Positions 1 to 10,220 of a stretch of 64,000 nt of DNA are shown here, piece by piece (the stretch's first letter is position 1; each line of letters opens with the position of its first letter). The translations under genes were made by a program, and so were the position numbers. This DNA is from Pseudoramibacter porci (lineage in GTDB: Bacteria > Bacillota > Clostridia > Eubacteriales > Eubacteriaceae): assembly GCF_009696145.1 (NCBI RefSeq), contig NZ_VUMO01000006.1:62001-126000 (forward strand), read 5' to 3'. The notes under the pieces were generated by a model. That model saw only the letters and a program-made list of their open reading frames with translations, was not told where the DNA came from and did no database searches.

Positions 1-918
1 ACATTTCGTACCTTCGAAACGAATCATATCACTTATCGCGTTTATTCAAAACGTTTTAAAAAAGATAATGAGGTAAAAACGTTACAAGTTTTCCAGCAGA
101 TCAGTAATGAACAAAATTTTACAAAAACAGTATTTATTATTTTATTGTTTTTTGGGTCAGCAGGGATTCTAATATTGATTCCAATTAGTTATTTTTTAGC
201 TGGGAAATCACTTCAACCTGTCAAAGAATCTTACGAAAATCAGAAAAAGTTTATTGCTGACGCTTCTCATGAATTGCGCACACCCTTAACAGTCATTCAA
301 ACGAATGTTGAAGTGTTACGGATGAAAGAGGATGAAATATTATCAGAAAATATCCATTGGCTTAACAATATTTCATCTGAAAGTGAGACCATGTCAAAAC
401 TGATTGCGAACTTGTTAACCATCGCACAAGCAGATAATAATCGACTTGTATTTAATAAAAAAGTGTTTGATTTGAGTGCTTTGTGCGCAGAAGTTTATGA
501 TTTAATGTTTGATTTTGCAAATCAGCAGGAAATTACTTTAAGGAGCGATATTCAACAAGATATTGAATACAAAGGCGATGAAGATAAACTTAAACAAGCT
601 ATCCGAATTTTAGTGGATAATGCCATCAAATATACGATTGCACCAGGGACTGTGACAATCAGATTGACAGCGTCTATGCGTTCCATTCAAATTGCAGTAA
701 TAGATACTGGCATTGGCTTGTCAAGCGAAGATAAGAAGAAAATTTTTGAACGTTTTTACCGCGTCGACGATGCCCGACATCGCGAGCAAGGCGGTTTTGG
801 TTTGGGATTAAATATTTGCAATTTAATTGTCAAGCAGCACGGCGGGAAAATAACGATAGATTCTGAATTAGGGAAGGGAAGTACATTTACAATTACGCTT
901 CCAAAATATTCATTATAA
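1..918 (+). CDS. Sensor histidine kinase, 5' end cut by the window edge
   Basis: The reading frame is open from base 1, so the apparent TTG start at 145 is internal and the true start lies outside the window. The visible part begins with a short extracytoplasmic stretch, then one hydrophobic membrane segment (about residues 44-66), a short linker, the phosphoacceptor H-box SHELRTPL, an N-box (DNAIKYT), a G1 box (DTGIGLS), an F-box (FERFYRVD) and a G2 box (GFGLGLNIC). This is the complete cytoplasmic core of a membrane-bound two-component kinase, which phosphorylates a partner response regulator. The regulator is probably encoded just upstream, out of view. The signal it senses cannot be read from here. 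The architecture is ordinary for an OmpR-partner kinase. Confidence 0.93.
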   Translation, partial: TFRTFETNHITYRVYSKRFKKDNEVKTLQVFQQISNEQNFTKTVFIILLFFGSAGILILIPISYFLAGKSLQPVKESYENQKKFIADASHELRTPLTVIQTNVEVLRMKEDEILSENIHWLNNISSESETMSKLIANLLTIAQADNNRLVFNKKVFDLSALCAEVYDLMFDFANQQEITLRSDIQQDIEYKGDEDKLKQAIRILVDNAIKYTIAPGTVTIRLTASMRSIQIAVIDTGIGLSSEDKKKIFERFYRVDDARHREQGGFGLGLNICNLIVKQHGGKITIDSELGKGSTFTITLPKYSL

Positions 919-947
919 CGAATGATAGAAAGGCTGTTTTATTCATT

Positions 948-1415
948 ATGCTAAATGTTGTTCTTTACGAACCAGAAATTCCGCAGAATACAGGTAATAT
1001 TGCGAGAACCTGCGCTCTGACAGAAACAAGACTACATCTGATCGAGCCACTGGGTTTTTCAATTAGTGATAAAGCCGTTAAAAGAGCGGGCTTAGATTAT
1101 TGGAATTTGGTTGATATTTCAGTTTATATTGATTTTGAATCGTTTCTGGAAAAGAATAATTACCCGCAACCATATATTTTAACGACCCACGCGACAAAAA
1201 ATTATGCAGAGATCAAATTTAAAGATAATGATTTTCTCATGTTCGGAAGGGAAACAGCTGGATTACCGGAAGTAATTCATAAGCGTTTTTCTGACAGAAG
1301 GTTTAGAATTCCAATGAGGGATCATCCTGAAGCAAGATCATTGAATCTGGCTAATTCTGTAAATATCGTTTTGTACGAAGCGCTACGGCAAAATCAATTT
1401 TTTAATTTGATTTAA
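948..1415 (+). CDS. trmL: tRNA (cytidine(34)-2'-O)-methyltransferase, SPOUT family
   Basis: A 155-residue protein, full length for TrmL (YibK). It transfers a methyl group from S-adenosylmethionine to the ribose of the wobble base in leucine tRNAs. Seen in the sequence: the N-terminal PEIPQNTGNIARTC motif, the knot motif FGRETAGLPE and the C-terminal SAM-binding stretch with RSLNLANSVN and YEALRQ, all characteristic of the family. It starts 29 bases after the kinase gene and may be read with it. It is followed by a strong terminator shared with the convergent small gene downstream. Confidence 0.95.
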   Translation: MLNVVLYEPEIPQNTGNIARTCALTETRLHLIEPLGFSISDKAVKRAGLDYWNLVDISVYIDFESFLEKNNYPQPYILTTHATKNYAEIKFKDNDFLMFGRETAGLPEVIHKRFSDRRFRIPMRDHPEARSLNLANSVNIVLYEALRQNQFFNLI

Positions 1416-1417
1416 GC

Positions 1418-1458
1418 AAAAAGCTGTTATTGTGATATTTTGCAATAACAGCTTTTTT
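1418..1458. terminator. Bidirectional rho-independent terminator
   Basis: A perfect 15-base stem (1418-1432 with 1443-1457) around a 10-base loop. It begins with an A-run and ends with a T-run, so it can stop transcription of trmL from the left and of the small minus-strand gene from the right. Confidence 0.9.
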
Positions 1459-1475
1459 CAATATGTATTTAATAA

Positions 1476-1709
1476 CTAGTCTACATCAAAAGGAATTGCT
1501 TCAAAAACGTCTTCCATATCTTTTCGATCCGCGTAATATATTTTTTTAATTAATGGATTGATAATTAAGTTAATGTACTTAGCATCTGGAGTAGTGGGTT
1601 CTGGCTTGGCAGCATAAAGAATATAAATCATTTCATTTCTTGTGGTGTAGCGGACATCTTTAAATAATGTATTGAGTATTTTTTTCTCTTCTTTGGATAA
1701 ATTTAACAT
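1476..1709 (-). CDS. Small hypothetical protein, 77 residues
   Basis: I do not recognise this protein. It is charged at the N-terminus (LSKEEKKILN), then has alternating hydrophobic stretches and an acidic C-terminus. It has no signal peptide, cysteine motif or membrane segment. The first 20 residues could form a helix such as those in small DNA-binding or regulatory proteins, but no helix-turn-helix is clear. A GGAG lies about 9 bases before the ATG, and the gene sits behind a good bidirectional terminator, which favours a real gene. It follows the ABC-F gene on the same strand with a 71-base gap and could be cotranscribed with it. Confidence 0.55.
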   Translation of the reverse strand: MLNLSKEEKKILNTLFKDVRYTTRNEMIYILYAAKPEPTTPDAKYINLIINPLIKKIYYADRKDMEDVFEAIPFDVD

Positions 1710-1780
1710 ATTGGAAAAATCTCCGAATTTTTATTTTTATAATAATATTTTTTTATCATGCAGGCAAGCTAATAATTTAT

Positions 1781-3712
1781 TTAAATTCTATCTAATTTTA
1801 TTGCTAAATCTTCCCATTGTTCAGTGAGTTCTGATATTTTTTCTTTTAATTGGGAATAGTCAGCAATTTTTTGATCGGCAGTTTCTTGATTATTATAGAA
1901 TTGAGGCTGATTCATTTCTAATTCAATTTGTTTGATTTGTTCGGATAAAATATCAATTTGATTTTCAAGTTTTTGTAGTTCTTTTTTCTGATTTCTAATT
2001 TGCTTTTGAATGGCGTGCTGATTTTTGTTATCCTGCTGTTTTTCACTATGTATTCGACTAGATTTTTTTTCTTGCATGTGTTGATGTGTTGTACGATACA
2101 TCAAATAATCGTCGTAATTTCCGGGAAGATCAAAAATATGGCTTGGCGAAATGGATAAAATACGTGTGGCAACTTTGTTGAGAAAATAACGGTCGTGAGA
2201 AACAGTAATAATCGTTCCTTCATAATTCATTAAAGCATTTTCGAGTATTTCCTTTGTGTCCATATCAATGTGATTTGTCGGTTCATCTAAGAGCAACAGA
2301 TTAGCCTGTGAGATCATAAGCATGGCCAAGCGAAGACGCGATTTTTCGCCACCAGATAGTTCAGTTACTGTTTTAAAAACAGCATCGTTTCTAAACATAA
2401 ATTGTGCTAGAATATTTCGGATTTCACCGTCAGATAGTTTGATATTTACGGTGCGCAGTGCATCAATAAGCGTTTCCGAATGATTAGATAATGTATCATC
2501 GGCTTCTTGAGAATAATAGCCGATATGCACATTTTCTCCGAATACAAGTCGGCCAGAGTCAGGTAGTAATTCCCGTTTGATTATTTTAAGAAGTGTTGAT
2601 TTTCCAGTGCCATTTGGGCCAATAATACCAATGCGGTCGCCTCGAAAAACATCGATATTTAAATCAGAGTACAAAGATAATTGATCAAATGATTTTGATA
2701 AATGCTTGATTTTTAACACATCGTCAGATGATCGAACACTGGGAGACAATGAAAAATGAAAATCGAAATTTTCGGAAAAAGAACGCATGTTTGAATAATC
2801 ATTTTTAATTTTGTCTAATTTTTTTTCGCGACTTTTTGCGCGTTTCGTGTTTTTAGTTGTAAAGTTGCCTCTTAATTTTGAAATGATTGCTTCTTCGCGG
2901 TCGATTTCTTTTTGAACTTGCTCGATTTTTTTTTGTTCTGCTTGATCGTGCTTTTTCTTTTTATCAAGGTAAGATGTGTAATTACCTTCAAAATGAATCA
3001 GTTTTTCATTTTGAATCTCTGAAATAGATGTGCACACAGAGTCTAAAAGGTATCGGTCATGTGAGATAACGATAAATGCATTGGGATAGTTCTTTAGATA
3101 ATTTTCTAACCAGTTTAAAGATTGGATATCAAGATAGTTAGTTGGTTCATCTAGAAGCAGAAGGTCAGGTTCTTGTAAGAGTAATGAACCGAGAGCAATT
3201 CTTGTTCTTTGTCCGCTGCTGAAAGTATTGATTTTGCGATTTAAATCGTCATCATTAAAACCGAGTCCTGCAACAACACCTCTAATGCGGCTGGGATAGG
3301 CATATCCGCCATTATTTTTATAGGTTTCCTGTAATTCTCCCAATTTGATAACTGCAGTTTCTTGTTCTTTACCGTCGACACAGTCAATTGTTTCTTGGAG
3401 AATGTGCATTTCCTTTTCTAATTCAATCAATGATTGAAAATACGACAAAAAAACTTCCTGAAGTGTTAAATCGGAATTGAAGATTTGTTCTTGTTTTAAA
3501 TAGCCGATTTGACTAGAGGTGTGATAATAAATTTTGCCAGAATCGGGCGAAAGTTCATGAGTTATCAACTTAAAAAGAGTGGTTTTACCGGAACCATTTT
3601 GTCCAATTAGACCTAGTTTTTGATGTTCTTTTATAGAAAATGTTAAACCATTGAAAATTTGATGTTCACCGTAACCGAAACATATATGATCTGCATTTAA
3701 TAACATTGTCAT
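1781..3712 (-). CDS. ABC-F family ATPase, duplicated nucleotide-binding domains
   Basis: 643 residues with two ABC domains and no membrane segment, so a soluble ABC-F protein acting on the ribosome rather than a transporter. Domain 1: Walker A GQNGSGKTT, signature SSGQRTRIALG, Walker B LLLLDEPTNYLD. Domain 2: GPNGTGKST, signature LSGGEKSRLRLAM, LLLLDEPTNHID. A charged linker joins the domains, and the C-terminal 90 or so residues are a predicted coiled coil, as in the Uup and YdiF branches. ABC-F proteins resolve stalled ribosomes or protect them from antibiotics; which applies here cannot be told. It is divergent from leuS. Confidence 0.9.
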   Translation of the reverse strand: MTMLLNADHICFGYGEHQIFNGLTFSIKEHQKLGLIGQNGSGKTTLFKLITHELSPDSGKIYYHTSSQIGYLKQEQIFNSDLTLQEVFLSYFQSLIELEKEMHILQETIDCVDGKEQETAVIKLGELQETYKNNGGYAYPSRIRGVVAGLGFNDDDLNRKINTFSSGQRTRIALGSLLLQEPDLLLLDEPTNYLDIQSLNWLENYLKNYPNAFIVISHDRYLLDSVCTSISEIQNEKLIHFEGNYTSYLDKKKKHDQAEQKKIEQVQKEIDREEAIISKLRGNFTTKNTKRAKSREKKLDKIKNDYSNMRSFSENFDFHFSLSPSVRSSDDVLKIKHLSKSFDQLSLYSDLNIDVFRGDRIGIIGPNGTGKSTLLKIIKRELLPDSGRLVFGENVHIGYYSQEADDTLSNHSETLIDALRTVNIKLSDGEIRNILAQFMFRNDAVFKTVTELSGGEKSRLRLAMLMISQANLLLLDEPTNHIDMDTKEILENALMNYEGTIITVSHDRYFLNKVATRILSISPSHIFDLPGNYDDYLMYRTTHQHMQEKKSSRIHSEKQQDNKNQHAIQKQIRNQKKELQKLENQIDILSEQIKQIELEMNQPQFYNNQETADQKIADYSQLKEKISELTEQWEDLAIKLDRI

Positions 3713-3784
3713 CCTCTTTTCTAAATATAGATAAATATGATAGCAGAAAGAAAAGAAAAATTCTATAAGTTACGATTAACCAGT

Positions 3785-3813
3785 TTGACACAAATAATTA
3801 CGATGTCTATAAT
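3785..3813 (+). promoter_or_regulatory. Consensus SigA promoter of leuS
   Basis: TTGACA (3785-3790), 17-base spacer, TATAAT (3808-3813): a perfect vegetative promoter. Transcription should begin near 3820. That places earlier in-frame start codons (from 3737) outside the message and fixes the leuS start at 3848. Confidence 0.9.
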
Positions 3814-3847
3814 AAAGGGACGAATGAGAACAATTATGGAGGTTCCA

Positions 3848-6259
3848 ATGGAAAGATATAATCACGAAAAGGTTGAAAAAAAATGGCAACAAATTTGGGA
3901 GGATACCAACGCTTTTAAAGCAGAAGATAATTTTGACAAACCTAAATTTTATGGATTAGTGGAATTTCCATACCCAAGTGGCGTTGGTTTGCATGTCGGT
4001 CATGTTCGCGCGTATACTTCTTTGGAAGTAATTGCTAGAAAACGCAGAATGCAGGGCTATAATGTTTTGTTTCCAATTGGATTTGATGCGTATGGACTGC
4101 CTACGGAGAATTACGCGATCAAAACAGGACAACATCCGAGAAAAGTCACTGATCGAAATATAGAGGTCTTTACACAGCAATTGAAATCGATTGGGTATTC
4201 ATTTGATTGGGATCGCGTGATCGATACGACAGATCCAGACTATTTTAAGTGGACACAGTGGATATTTTTGCAAATGTATAAGCATGGCTTGGCTTATAAA
4301 GACCATACTTATGTTAATTTTTGCACGCATTGCAAAGTTGTTTTATCTAATGAAGACTTTAGAGATGGAAAATGCGACCGATGCGGCAGTGACGTTATTC
4401 AAATGGAAAAGGATGTATGGTTTTTAAAGATTAGGGATTATGCAGAAAAATTGTTAAAGGGGCTGGATGATGTTGATTATCTGCCGCGCATTAAAACTGA
4501 ACAGAAAAACTGGATTGGTAAATCCATTGGCGCTGAAATAGATTTTAAAATCAAAGATCATGAAGAAAAATTAAAAGTCTTTACGACACGAGCAGATACT
4601 TTGTTTGGCGTGACATTTATGGTTATTGCGCCTGAGCATCCGATTATCGAAAAATTATCTTCAGAAATTCTTAATATGGATGAAATTCTCGATTATAAGA
4701 AGGAAGCGCAGCACAAAACAGAATTTGAAAGAGTTCAGTTAGTAAAGGACAAAACAGGTGTAAAAATCAACGGCATCACAGCGATTAATCCTGTTTCTGG
4801 TAAAGAAATCCCGATTTTTGTGGCAGATTATGTCATGATGGGATATGGAACTGGTGCAATTATGGCGGTCCCAGCTCATGATACAAGAGACTGGGATTTT
4901 GCGAAGAAATTTGATCTTCCTATAATCGAAGTTATTAGTGGCGGAAATGTCCAGGAAGAAGCTTTTACGGACGTGAGTTCAGGCACATTAGTAAACTCAG
5001 ATTTTTTAAATGGGTTAGAAGTCAAAGAAGCCATTCCAACGATGATCCAGTATTTAGAAGAACATCATATTGGGAAAAAGACCATTAATTATAAGATGAA
5101 AAATTGGGCTTTTAACCGACAACGTTATTGGGGTGAACCCATACCAATTGTTTATTGTGAACACTGCGGAACAGTGCCAGTTCCTGAAAAAGATTTGCCG
5201 GTTGAACTTCCAAAGGTTACACATTATGAACCAACAGATACAGGCGAGTCACCGTTAGCGGATATTCCAGAATGGGTTAATACAACTTGTCCGGTTTGCG
5301 GCGGCCCGGCAAAAAGAGAAACGGATACCATGCCGCAATGGGCGGGATCAAGCTGGTATTTTCTGCGCTACACAGATCCACATAACACCGAAGCTTTAGC
5401 TGATATGGATAAAATGAAGTATTGGCTTCCGGTAGATTGGTATAATGGCGGAATGGAACATGTCACGAGACACTTATTGTATTCGCGGTTTTGGCACCAA
5501 TTCCTTTATGATATTGGCGCTGTTCCAACAAAAGAACCGTATAAAAAGCGTACTGCTCAGGGTTTGATTTTAGGATCAGACGGAGAAAAAATGAGTAAAT
5601 CAAAGGGGAATGTTGTAAACCCCAATGATATTATCAATGAATACGGTGCAGACGCTTTAAGAACGTACATCATGTTTATTGGGGATTATGAAAAGCCAGC
5701 ACCTTGGTCAGAAAATGGACTCAAAGGCTGCAATCGATTCTTAGAAAGAGTCTGGAGACTTCAGGATTCAGTGATCGACAAAAATGTTTACAGTGATGCG
5801 CTTGAAGGCGATATGCACAAAACGATTAAAAAGGTCAGCGAAGATTATGAAGCGATGAAATATAATACAGCGATTGCTGCGTTAATGTCCCTTCTGAATC
5901 GTTTTACTGAAGTCGGAACGGTAACCAAGGCAGAGTTCGGCGACTTTTTAAAATTATTATATCCAGTAGCGCCGCATATGACAGAAGAGCTTTGGGAAAT
6001 CATAGGTCAACCGGGCATGCTGCATCAGGCATCATGGCCAACTTTTGATGAAGAAAAGACCATAGACAATATCATTGAAATGGCTGTTCAAATCAATGGG
6101 AAAGTTAGAGGAAAAATTCAGATTGCCATTGATGCTGATCAAGAAACTGCACATAATATGGCACTTCAGAATGATAATATTAATAAATTCATCCAAAACA
6201 AGCAAATTGTAAAAGAAATTTACAGACCAGGGAAGATTTATAACATTGTTGTAAAATAA
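3848..6259 (+). CDS. leuS: Leucyl-tRNA synthetase
   Basis: Class I synthetase that charges leucine onto its tRNA, 803 residues, normal bacterial length. The HIGH motif is H49-V-G-H52. Two zinc-knuckle stretches follow (CTHC...CDRC, and later CEHC...CPVC). The CP1 editing domain carries TTRADTLFGVT and GTGAIMAVPAHD. The KMSKS loop is exact (K581-S585). The frame is open back to an ATG at 3737, but the ATG at 3848 is the better start: GGAGG ends 5 bases before it, the protein then begins with the family-typical MERYNHEKVEKKWQ, and the consensus promoter lies downstream of 3737. There is no T-box leader; the 5' leader is only about 28 bases. Confidence 0.98.
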   Translation: MERYNHEKVEKKWQQIWEDTNAFKAEDNFDKPKFYGLVEFPYPSGVGLHVGHVRAYTSLEVIARKRRMQGYNVLFPIGFDAYGLPTENYAIKTGQHPRKVTDRNIEVFTQQLKSIGYSFDWDRVIDTTDPDYFKWTQWIFLQMYKHGLAYKDHTYVNFCTHCKVVLSNEDFRDGKCDRCGSDVIQMEKDVWFLKIRDYAEKLLKGLDDVDYLPRIKTEQKNWIGKSIGAEIDFKIKDHEEKLKVFTTRADTLFGVTFMVIAPEHPIIEKLSSEILNMDEILDYKKEAQHKTEFERVQLVKDKTGVKINGITAINPVSGKEIPIFVADYVMMGYGTGAIMAVPAHDTRDWDFAKKFDLPIIEVISGGNVQEEAFTDVSSGTLVNSDFLNGLEVKEAIPTMIQYLEEHHIGKKTINYKMKNWAFNRQRYWGEPIPIVYCEHCGTVPVPEKDLPVELPKVTHYEPTDTGESPLADIPEWVNTTCPVCGGPAKRETDTMPQWAGSSWYFLRYTDPHNTEALADMDKMKYWLPVDWYNGGMEHVTRHLLYSRFWHQFLYDIGAVPTKEPYKKRTAQGLILGSDGEKMSKSKGNVVNPNDIINEYGADALRTYIMFIGDYEKPAPWSENGLKGCNRFLERVWRLQDSVIDKNVYSDALEGDMHKTIKKVSEDYEAMKYNTAIAALMSLLNRFTEVGTVTKAEFGDFLKLLYPVAPHMTEELWEIIGQPGMLHQASWPTFDEEKTIDNIIEMAVQINGKVRGKIQIAIDADQETAHNMALQNDNINKFIQNKQIVKEIYRPGKIYNIVVK

Positions 6260-6270
6260 AACACATAAGC

Positions 6271-6300
6271 AAAGGGATTATTAGAAAATAATCCCTTTTT
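6271..6300 (+). terminator. Rho-independent terminator after leuS
   Basis: A 12-base perfect stem (6271-6282 with 6287-6298), loop AGAA, ending in a run of T. Confidence 0.9.
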
Positions 6301-6314
6301 ATATATAAAAGAAA

Positions 6315-6764
6315 ATGAAAAAAGTTAAAATTTATACAGATGGTGGCTGTCGAGGAAATGGCCAATCCAAAGAAAACGTCGGTGGTATTGGTGGAATATT
6401 AATATATGGTGATTACCAAAAAACATTTAAACAAGGTTTTAAGAATACAACGAATAACAAAATGGAATTGTTAGCTGCAATTACAGGCCTCCAAATGTTG
6501 AAAGAACCTTGTGAGGTTGCCCTTTATTCTGATTCGGCCTATGTTGTCAATGCATTTAATCAGCATTGGGTCGATGGTTGGGCACAAAAGGGATGGAAAA
6601 GAGGAAAAAATTCAGAATTAAAAAATGCCGACCTGTGGAAGACATTGTACAGTTTGGCAAAAATACATCGTGTGTCCTTTATAAAAGTTAAAGGGCATGC
6701 AAATGATCATTATAATAATAAAGCAGATCAATTGGTCAACCAAGCGATGGATGAAGTGAATTAA
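6315..6764 (+). CDS. rnhA: Ribonuclease HI
   Basis: 149 residues, full length for bacterial RNase HI, which cuts the RNA strand of RNA-DNA hybrids in the cytoplasm. The four metal-binding acids are in place: D9 in YTDGGC, E51 in KMELLAA, D73 in YSDSAYVVN and D138 in NNKADQL. The flexible catalytic H128 is in VKGHAND. The tryptophan-rich handle region (HWVDGWAQKGWKRG) is present, as in the E. coli type. It lies just after the leuS terminator, so it needs its own promoter or read-through; I see no convincing promoter in the 14-base gap. Confidence 0.96.
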   Translation: MKKVKIYTDGGCRGNGQSKENVGGIGGILIYGDYQKTFKQGFKNTTNNKMELLAAITGLQMLKEPCEVALYSDSAYVVNAFNQHWVDGWAQKGWKRGKNSELKNADLWKTLYSLAKIHRVSFIKVKGHANDHYNNKADQLVNQAMDEVN

Positions 6765-6781
6765 TATGATGTAAAAAAATC

Positions 6782-6811
6782 TTGCACAGGTATATTCCTA
6801 TAGATTATAAT
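6782..6811 (+). promoter_or_regulatory. Promoter of gdhA
   Basis: TTGCAC (6782-6787), 18-base spacer, TATAAT (6806-6811), about 50 bases before the gdhA start, followed by an AGGAGG ribosome site (6847-6852). Confidence 0.65.
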
Positions 6812-6857
6812 AAATACGGTATTTTATTGTCATGCAGTTGTTTATTAGGAGGTATAA

Positions 6858-8195
<1,338 letters not shown>

Positions 8196-8216
8196 TTACA
8201 ATTGAGGAAATTGATT

Positions 8217-8253
8217 GTCCTGCTTTCCTTTAATGGAAGAGCAGGACTTTTTT
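8217..8253 (+). terminator. Rho-independent terminator after gdhA
   Basis: Stem 8217-8228 with 8235-8247 (one bulged base), 6-base loop, then six T. It overlaps the first codons of the longest possible reading frame of the next gene, so that gene must start downstream of it. Confidence 0.88.
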
Positions 8254-8286
8254 GTATATTATTTATACATAGTTGTACGCATTGAG

Positions 8287-8742
8287 GTGATTATTATCAA
8301 AGCAACCAAAAAACAAATTCAGGCTATGAAAAATTTGTATCAGAAGTCCGATGTTGAAGCACTTGAAAAAATGATCAAGTTACATTGGGAAAAAATAAAA
8401 GAAATTGTTAATAGCGACGGTGATTCAACTGAATTGGCGAATAATGTTGTGATGTTATTTCATTTAGTTTTCAATGAACGCATGCACATGCTTTCAACTT
8501 TTGATCCCAAAGCCTATGAACGTGCTGTGAATGACGTCCAAGATAAAAAGATTACACAGAGGGATTTTTCAAAGCTTGTATTTAAAAATTTAGATTCTGC
8601 AAAACAAAATTTTGCATTTGGACAAACATATAATAGTATGGACCGATTAGTGAGCAATACCATAAAGGATATCAGGGTTTTTATGCATAAATACCCACAA
8701 TATGAGGAGTCGATCCGGGCGATTTGGCAGTCGGAACATTAA
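8287..8742 (+). CDS. Hypothetical helical cytoplasmic protein, start uncertain
   Basis: I do not recognise this protein of about 150 residues. It is almost entirely predicted alpha-helix, rich in Lys, Glu and Asn, with no signal peptide, cysteines or membrane segment. The frame is open from 8215, but those codons lie in the gdhA terminator. I chose the GTG at 8287. The sequence GAGGTGAT at 8284-8291 would itself be a good ribosome site for a start a few codons later, though the next standard start is the ATG at 8326. The gene sits between gdhA and the sodium-coupled transporter on the same strand, 26 bases before the latter, so it may form a two-gene unit with it. Confidence 0.6.
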   Translation: MIIIKATKKQIQAMKNLYQKSDVEALEKMIKLHWEKIKEIVNSDGDSTELANNVVMLFHLVFNERMHMLSTFDPKAYERAVNDVQDKKITQRDFSKLVFKNLDSAKQNFAFGQTYNSMDRLVSNTIKDIRVFMHKYPQYEESIRAIWQSEH

Positions 8743-8768
8743 GGAATTAGAAAGGGTAGGATTGAAGA

Positions 8769-10145
8769 TTGGAACAAGAGAAGGGTAATCAGGGCAGAGC
8801 AAATTTTTCTAGCCGGATTGGTTACGTAATGGCTGCGGCAGGTTCTGCTGTTGGTTTAGGAAATATTTGGCGTTTCCCATATTTAGCTGCAAAATATGGA
8901 GGCGGTACCTTTTTAATTGTATACCTTATCTTAGTGTATACATTTGGATATACCATGATTATGTCAGAAACGACATTGGGAAGAATGACTCATAAAAGTC
9001 CTGTCGGGGCGTTCAGATTTTTTGGAGATACATCGGCTCATAAAATTGGTGGATGGATCAATGCCGTCATTCCAATGATAATCGTTTCTTATTATTCAGT
9101 TATTGGCGGATGGGTACTTAAGTATTTAGTAGGATACATTTGCGGCGCTACAAAAAAAATGGCTACTGATACATATTTTTCTAATTTCATTAGTCAAAGT
9201 GTTCCTACAGAAGTATATTTTCTGATCTTTACTGTTGTAACAATGATCATTATTTTGATTGGTGTTCAAAATGGGGTCGAGCGGATCTCGAAGATAGGGA
9301 TGCCAATTTTGATTATTTTAGGCGTATTTGTCGCTATTTATTCGATGACTCGTCCAGGAGCTGCTGCTGGAATAAAATACTTTTTTATTCCAAATTTTGA
9401 TAATTTTTCATGGATGACGGTGGTTGCGGCAATGGGACAAATGTTTTATTCTTTATCTATTGCGATGGGAATCTTGTACACCTATGGTTCCTACATGAAA
9501 GAGGACATGGATATTGAAAAAGCAACTTCTCAAGTAGAATTTTTTGATACTGCTGTTGCTGTTCTCGCTGGACTTATGATTATCCCTGCAGTGTTTGCAT
9601 TTTCGGGCGGAACACCCAAAGCGTTGCAGGTTGGTCCTTCACTTATGTTTGTAACAATTCCTAAAGTTTTCGCCAGTATGGGATTGGGAATGTCGGCAGG
9701 TATTGCATTTTTCTTGTTGGTTCTTATTGCAGCCTTGACGAGTGCGATTGCATTGGCTGAATCAGCCGTTTCAACATTTGAAGATGAAGCGGGGATGAGC
9801 CGAAAAAAAGCAACAGTGCTAGTCAGTGTTATCATTATTTGTCTAGGAACGTTATCCTCTTTAGGCTACAGTGTTCTAGGCAGTATCAAAATATTGGGAA
9901 TGGATTTCCTCGATTTCTTTGACTTTATTTCAAATTCTGTGATGATGCCAATAGCTGCAATTGCAACTTGTGTGTTGATTTTACGTTCTGTTACGCTTGA
10001 AAGAATTGAGAACGAAATTAAGGTATCTTCTGAATTCAAAAGACAAAAAATATATAATATATTTATTAAATATTTTTGTATTGCTTTTTTAGCCATTATT
10101 TTGGTTAGTTCAATTTTAAACGTCTTTGGTATCATTAAAATGTAA
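8769..10145 (+). CDS. Sodium-dependent transporter, NSS (SNF) family
   Basis: 458 residues with about 11 membrane segments, the size of bacterial NSS proteins such as LeuT, MhsT and TnaT. These import an amino acid together with sodium. The family hallmark in the first membrane helix is clear: GYVMAAAGSAVGLGNIWRFPY, followed by YGGGTF; this region forms the two sodium sites. The substrate is not predictable; aromatic or branched amino acids would fit the neighbouring catabolic genes, but that is inference. The start is a TTG at 8769, preceded by GGGTAGG. The gene ends in a strong shared terminator. Confidence 0.93.
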   Translation: MEQEKGNQGRANFSSRIGYVMAAAGSAVGLGNIWRFPYLAAKYGGGTFLIVYLILVYTFGYTMIMSETTLGRMTHKSPVGAFRFFGDTSAHKIGGWINAVIPMIIVSYYSVIGGWVLKYLVGYICGATKKMATDTYFSNFISQSVPTEVYFLIFTVVTMIIILIGVQNGVERISKIGMPILIILGVFVAIYSMTRPGAAAGIKYFFIPNFDNFSWMTVVAAMGQMFYSLSIAMGILYTYGSYMKEDMDIEKATSQVEFFDTAVAVLAGLMIIPAVFAFSGGTPKALQVGPSLMFVTIPKVFASMGLGMSAGIAFFLLVLIAALTSAIALAESAVSTFEDEAGMSRKKATVLVSVIIICLGTLSSLGYSVLGSIKILGMDFLDFFDFISNSVMMPIAAIATCVLILRSVTLERIENEIKVSSEFKRQKIYNIFIKYFCIAFLAIILVSSILNVFGIIKM

Positions 10146-10147
10146 TT

Positions 10148-10191
10148 AAAAAACTCTTGCTGTTAGAGAATGTCTAACAACAAGAGTTTTT
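10148..10191. terminator. Bidirectional rho-independent terminator
   Basis: A long stem (10148-10167 with 10173-10191, one C/A mismatch) with an A-run on the left and T-run on the right. It lies between the convergent transporter gene and argH and can end both transcripts. Confidence 0.9.
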
Positions 10192-10220
10192 ATTTTTTGG
10201 ATAAAATGCTTTGTGCGCTA

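Noticed and set aside
145-918. Complete small histidine kinase starting at 145
   Set aside because: The frame is open to base 1 and includes the extracytoplasmic part and membrane segment, so it is a truncated larger gene.
3737-3847. In-frame upstream extension of leuS from an ATG at 3737
   Set aside because: A consensus promoter at 3785-3813 lies inside it and GGAGG precedes the ATG at 3848; the extra residues are not part of the family N-terminus.
8215-8286. Start of the orphan gene at 8215
   Set aside because: Those codons coincide with the stem, loop and T-run of the gdhA terminator.
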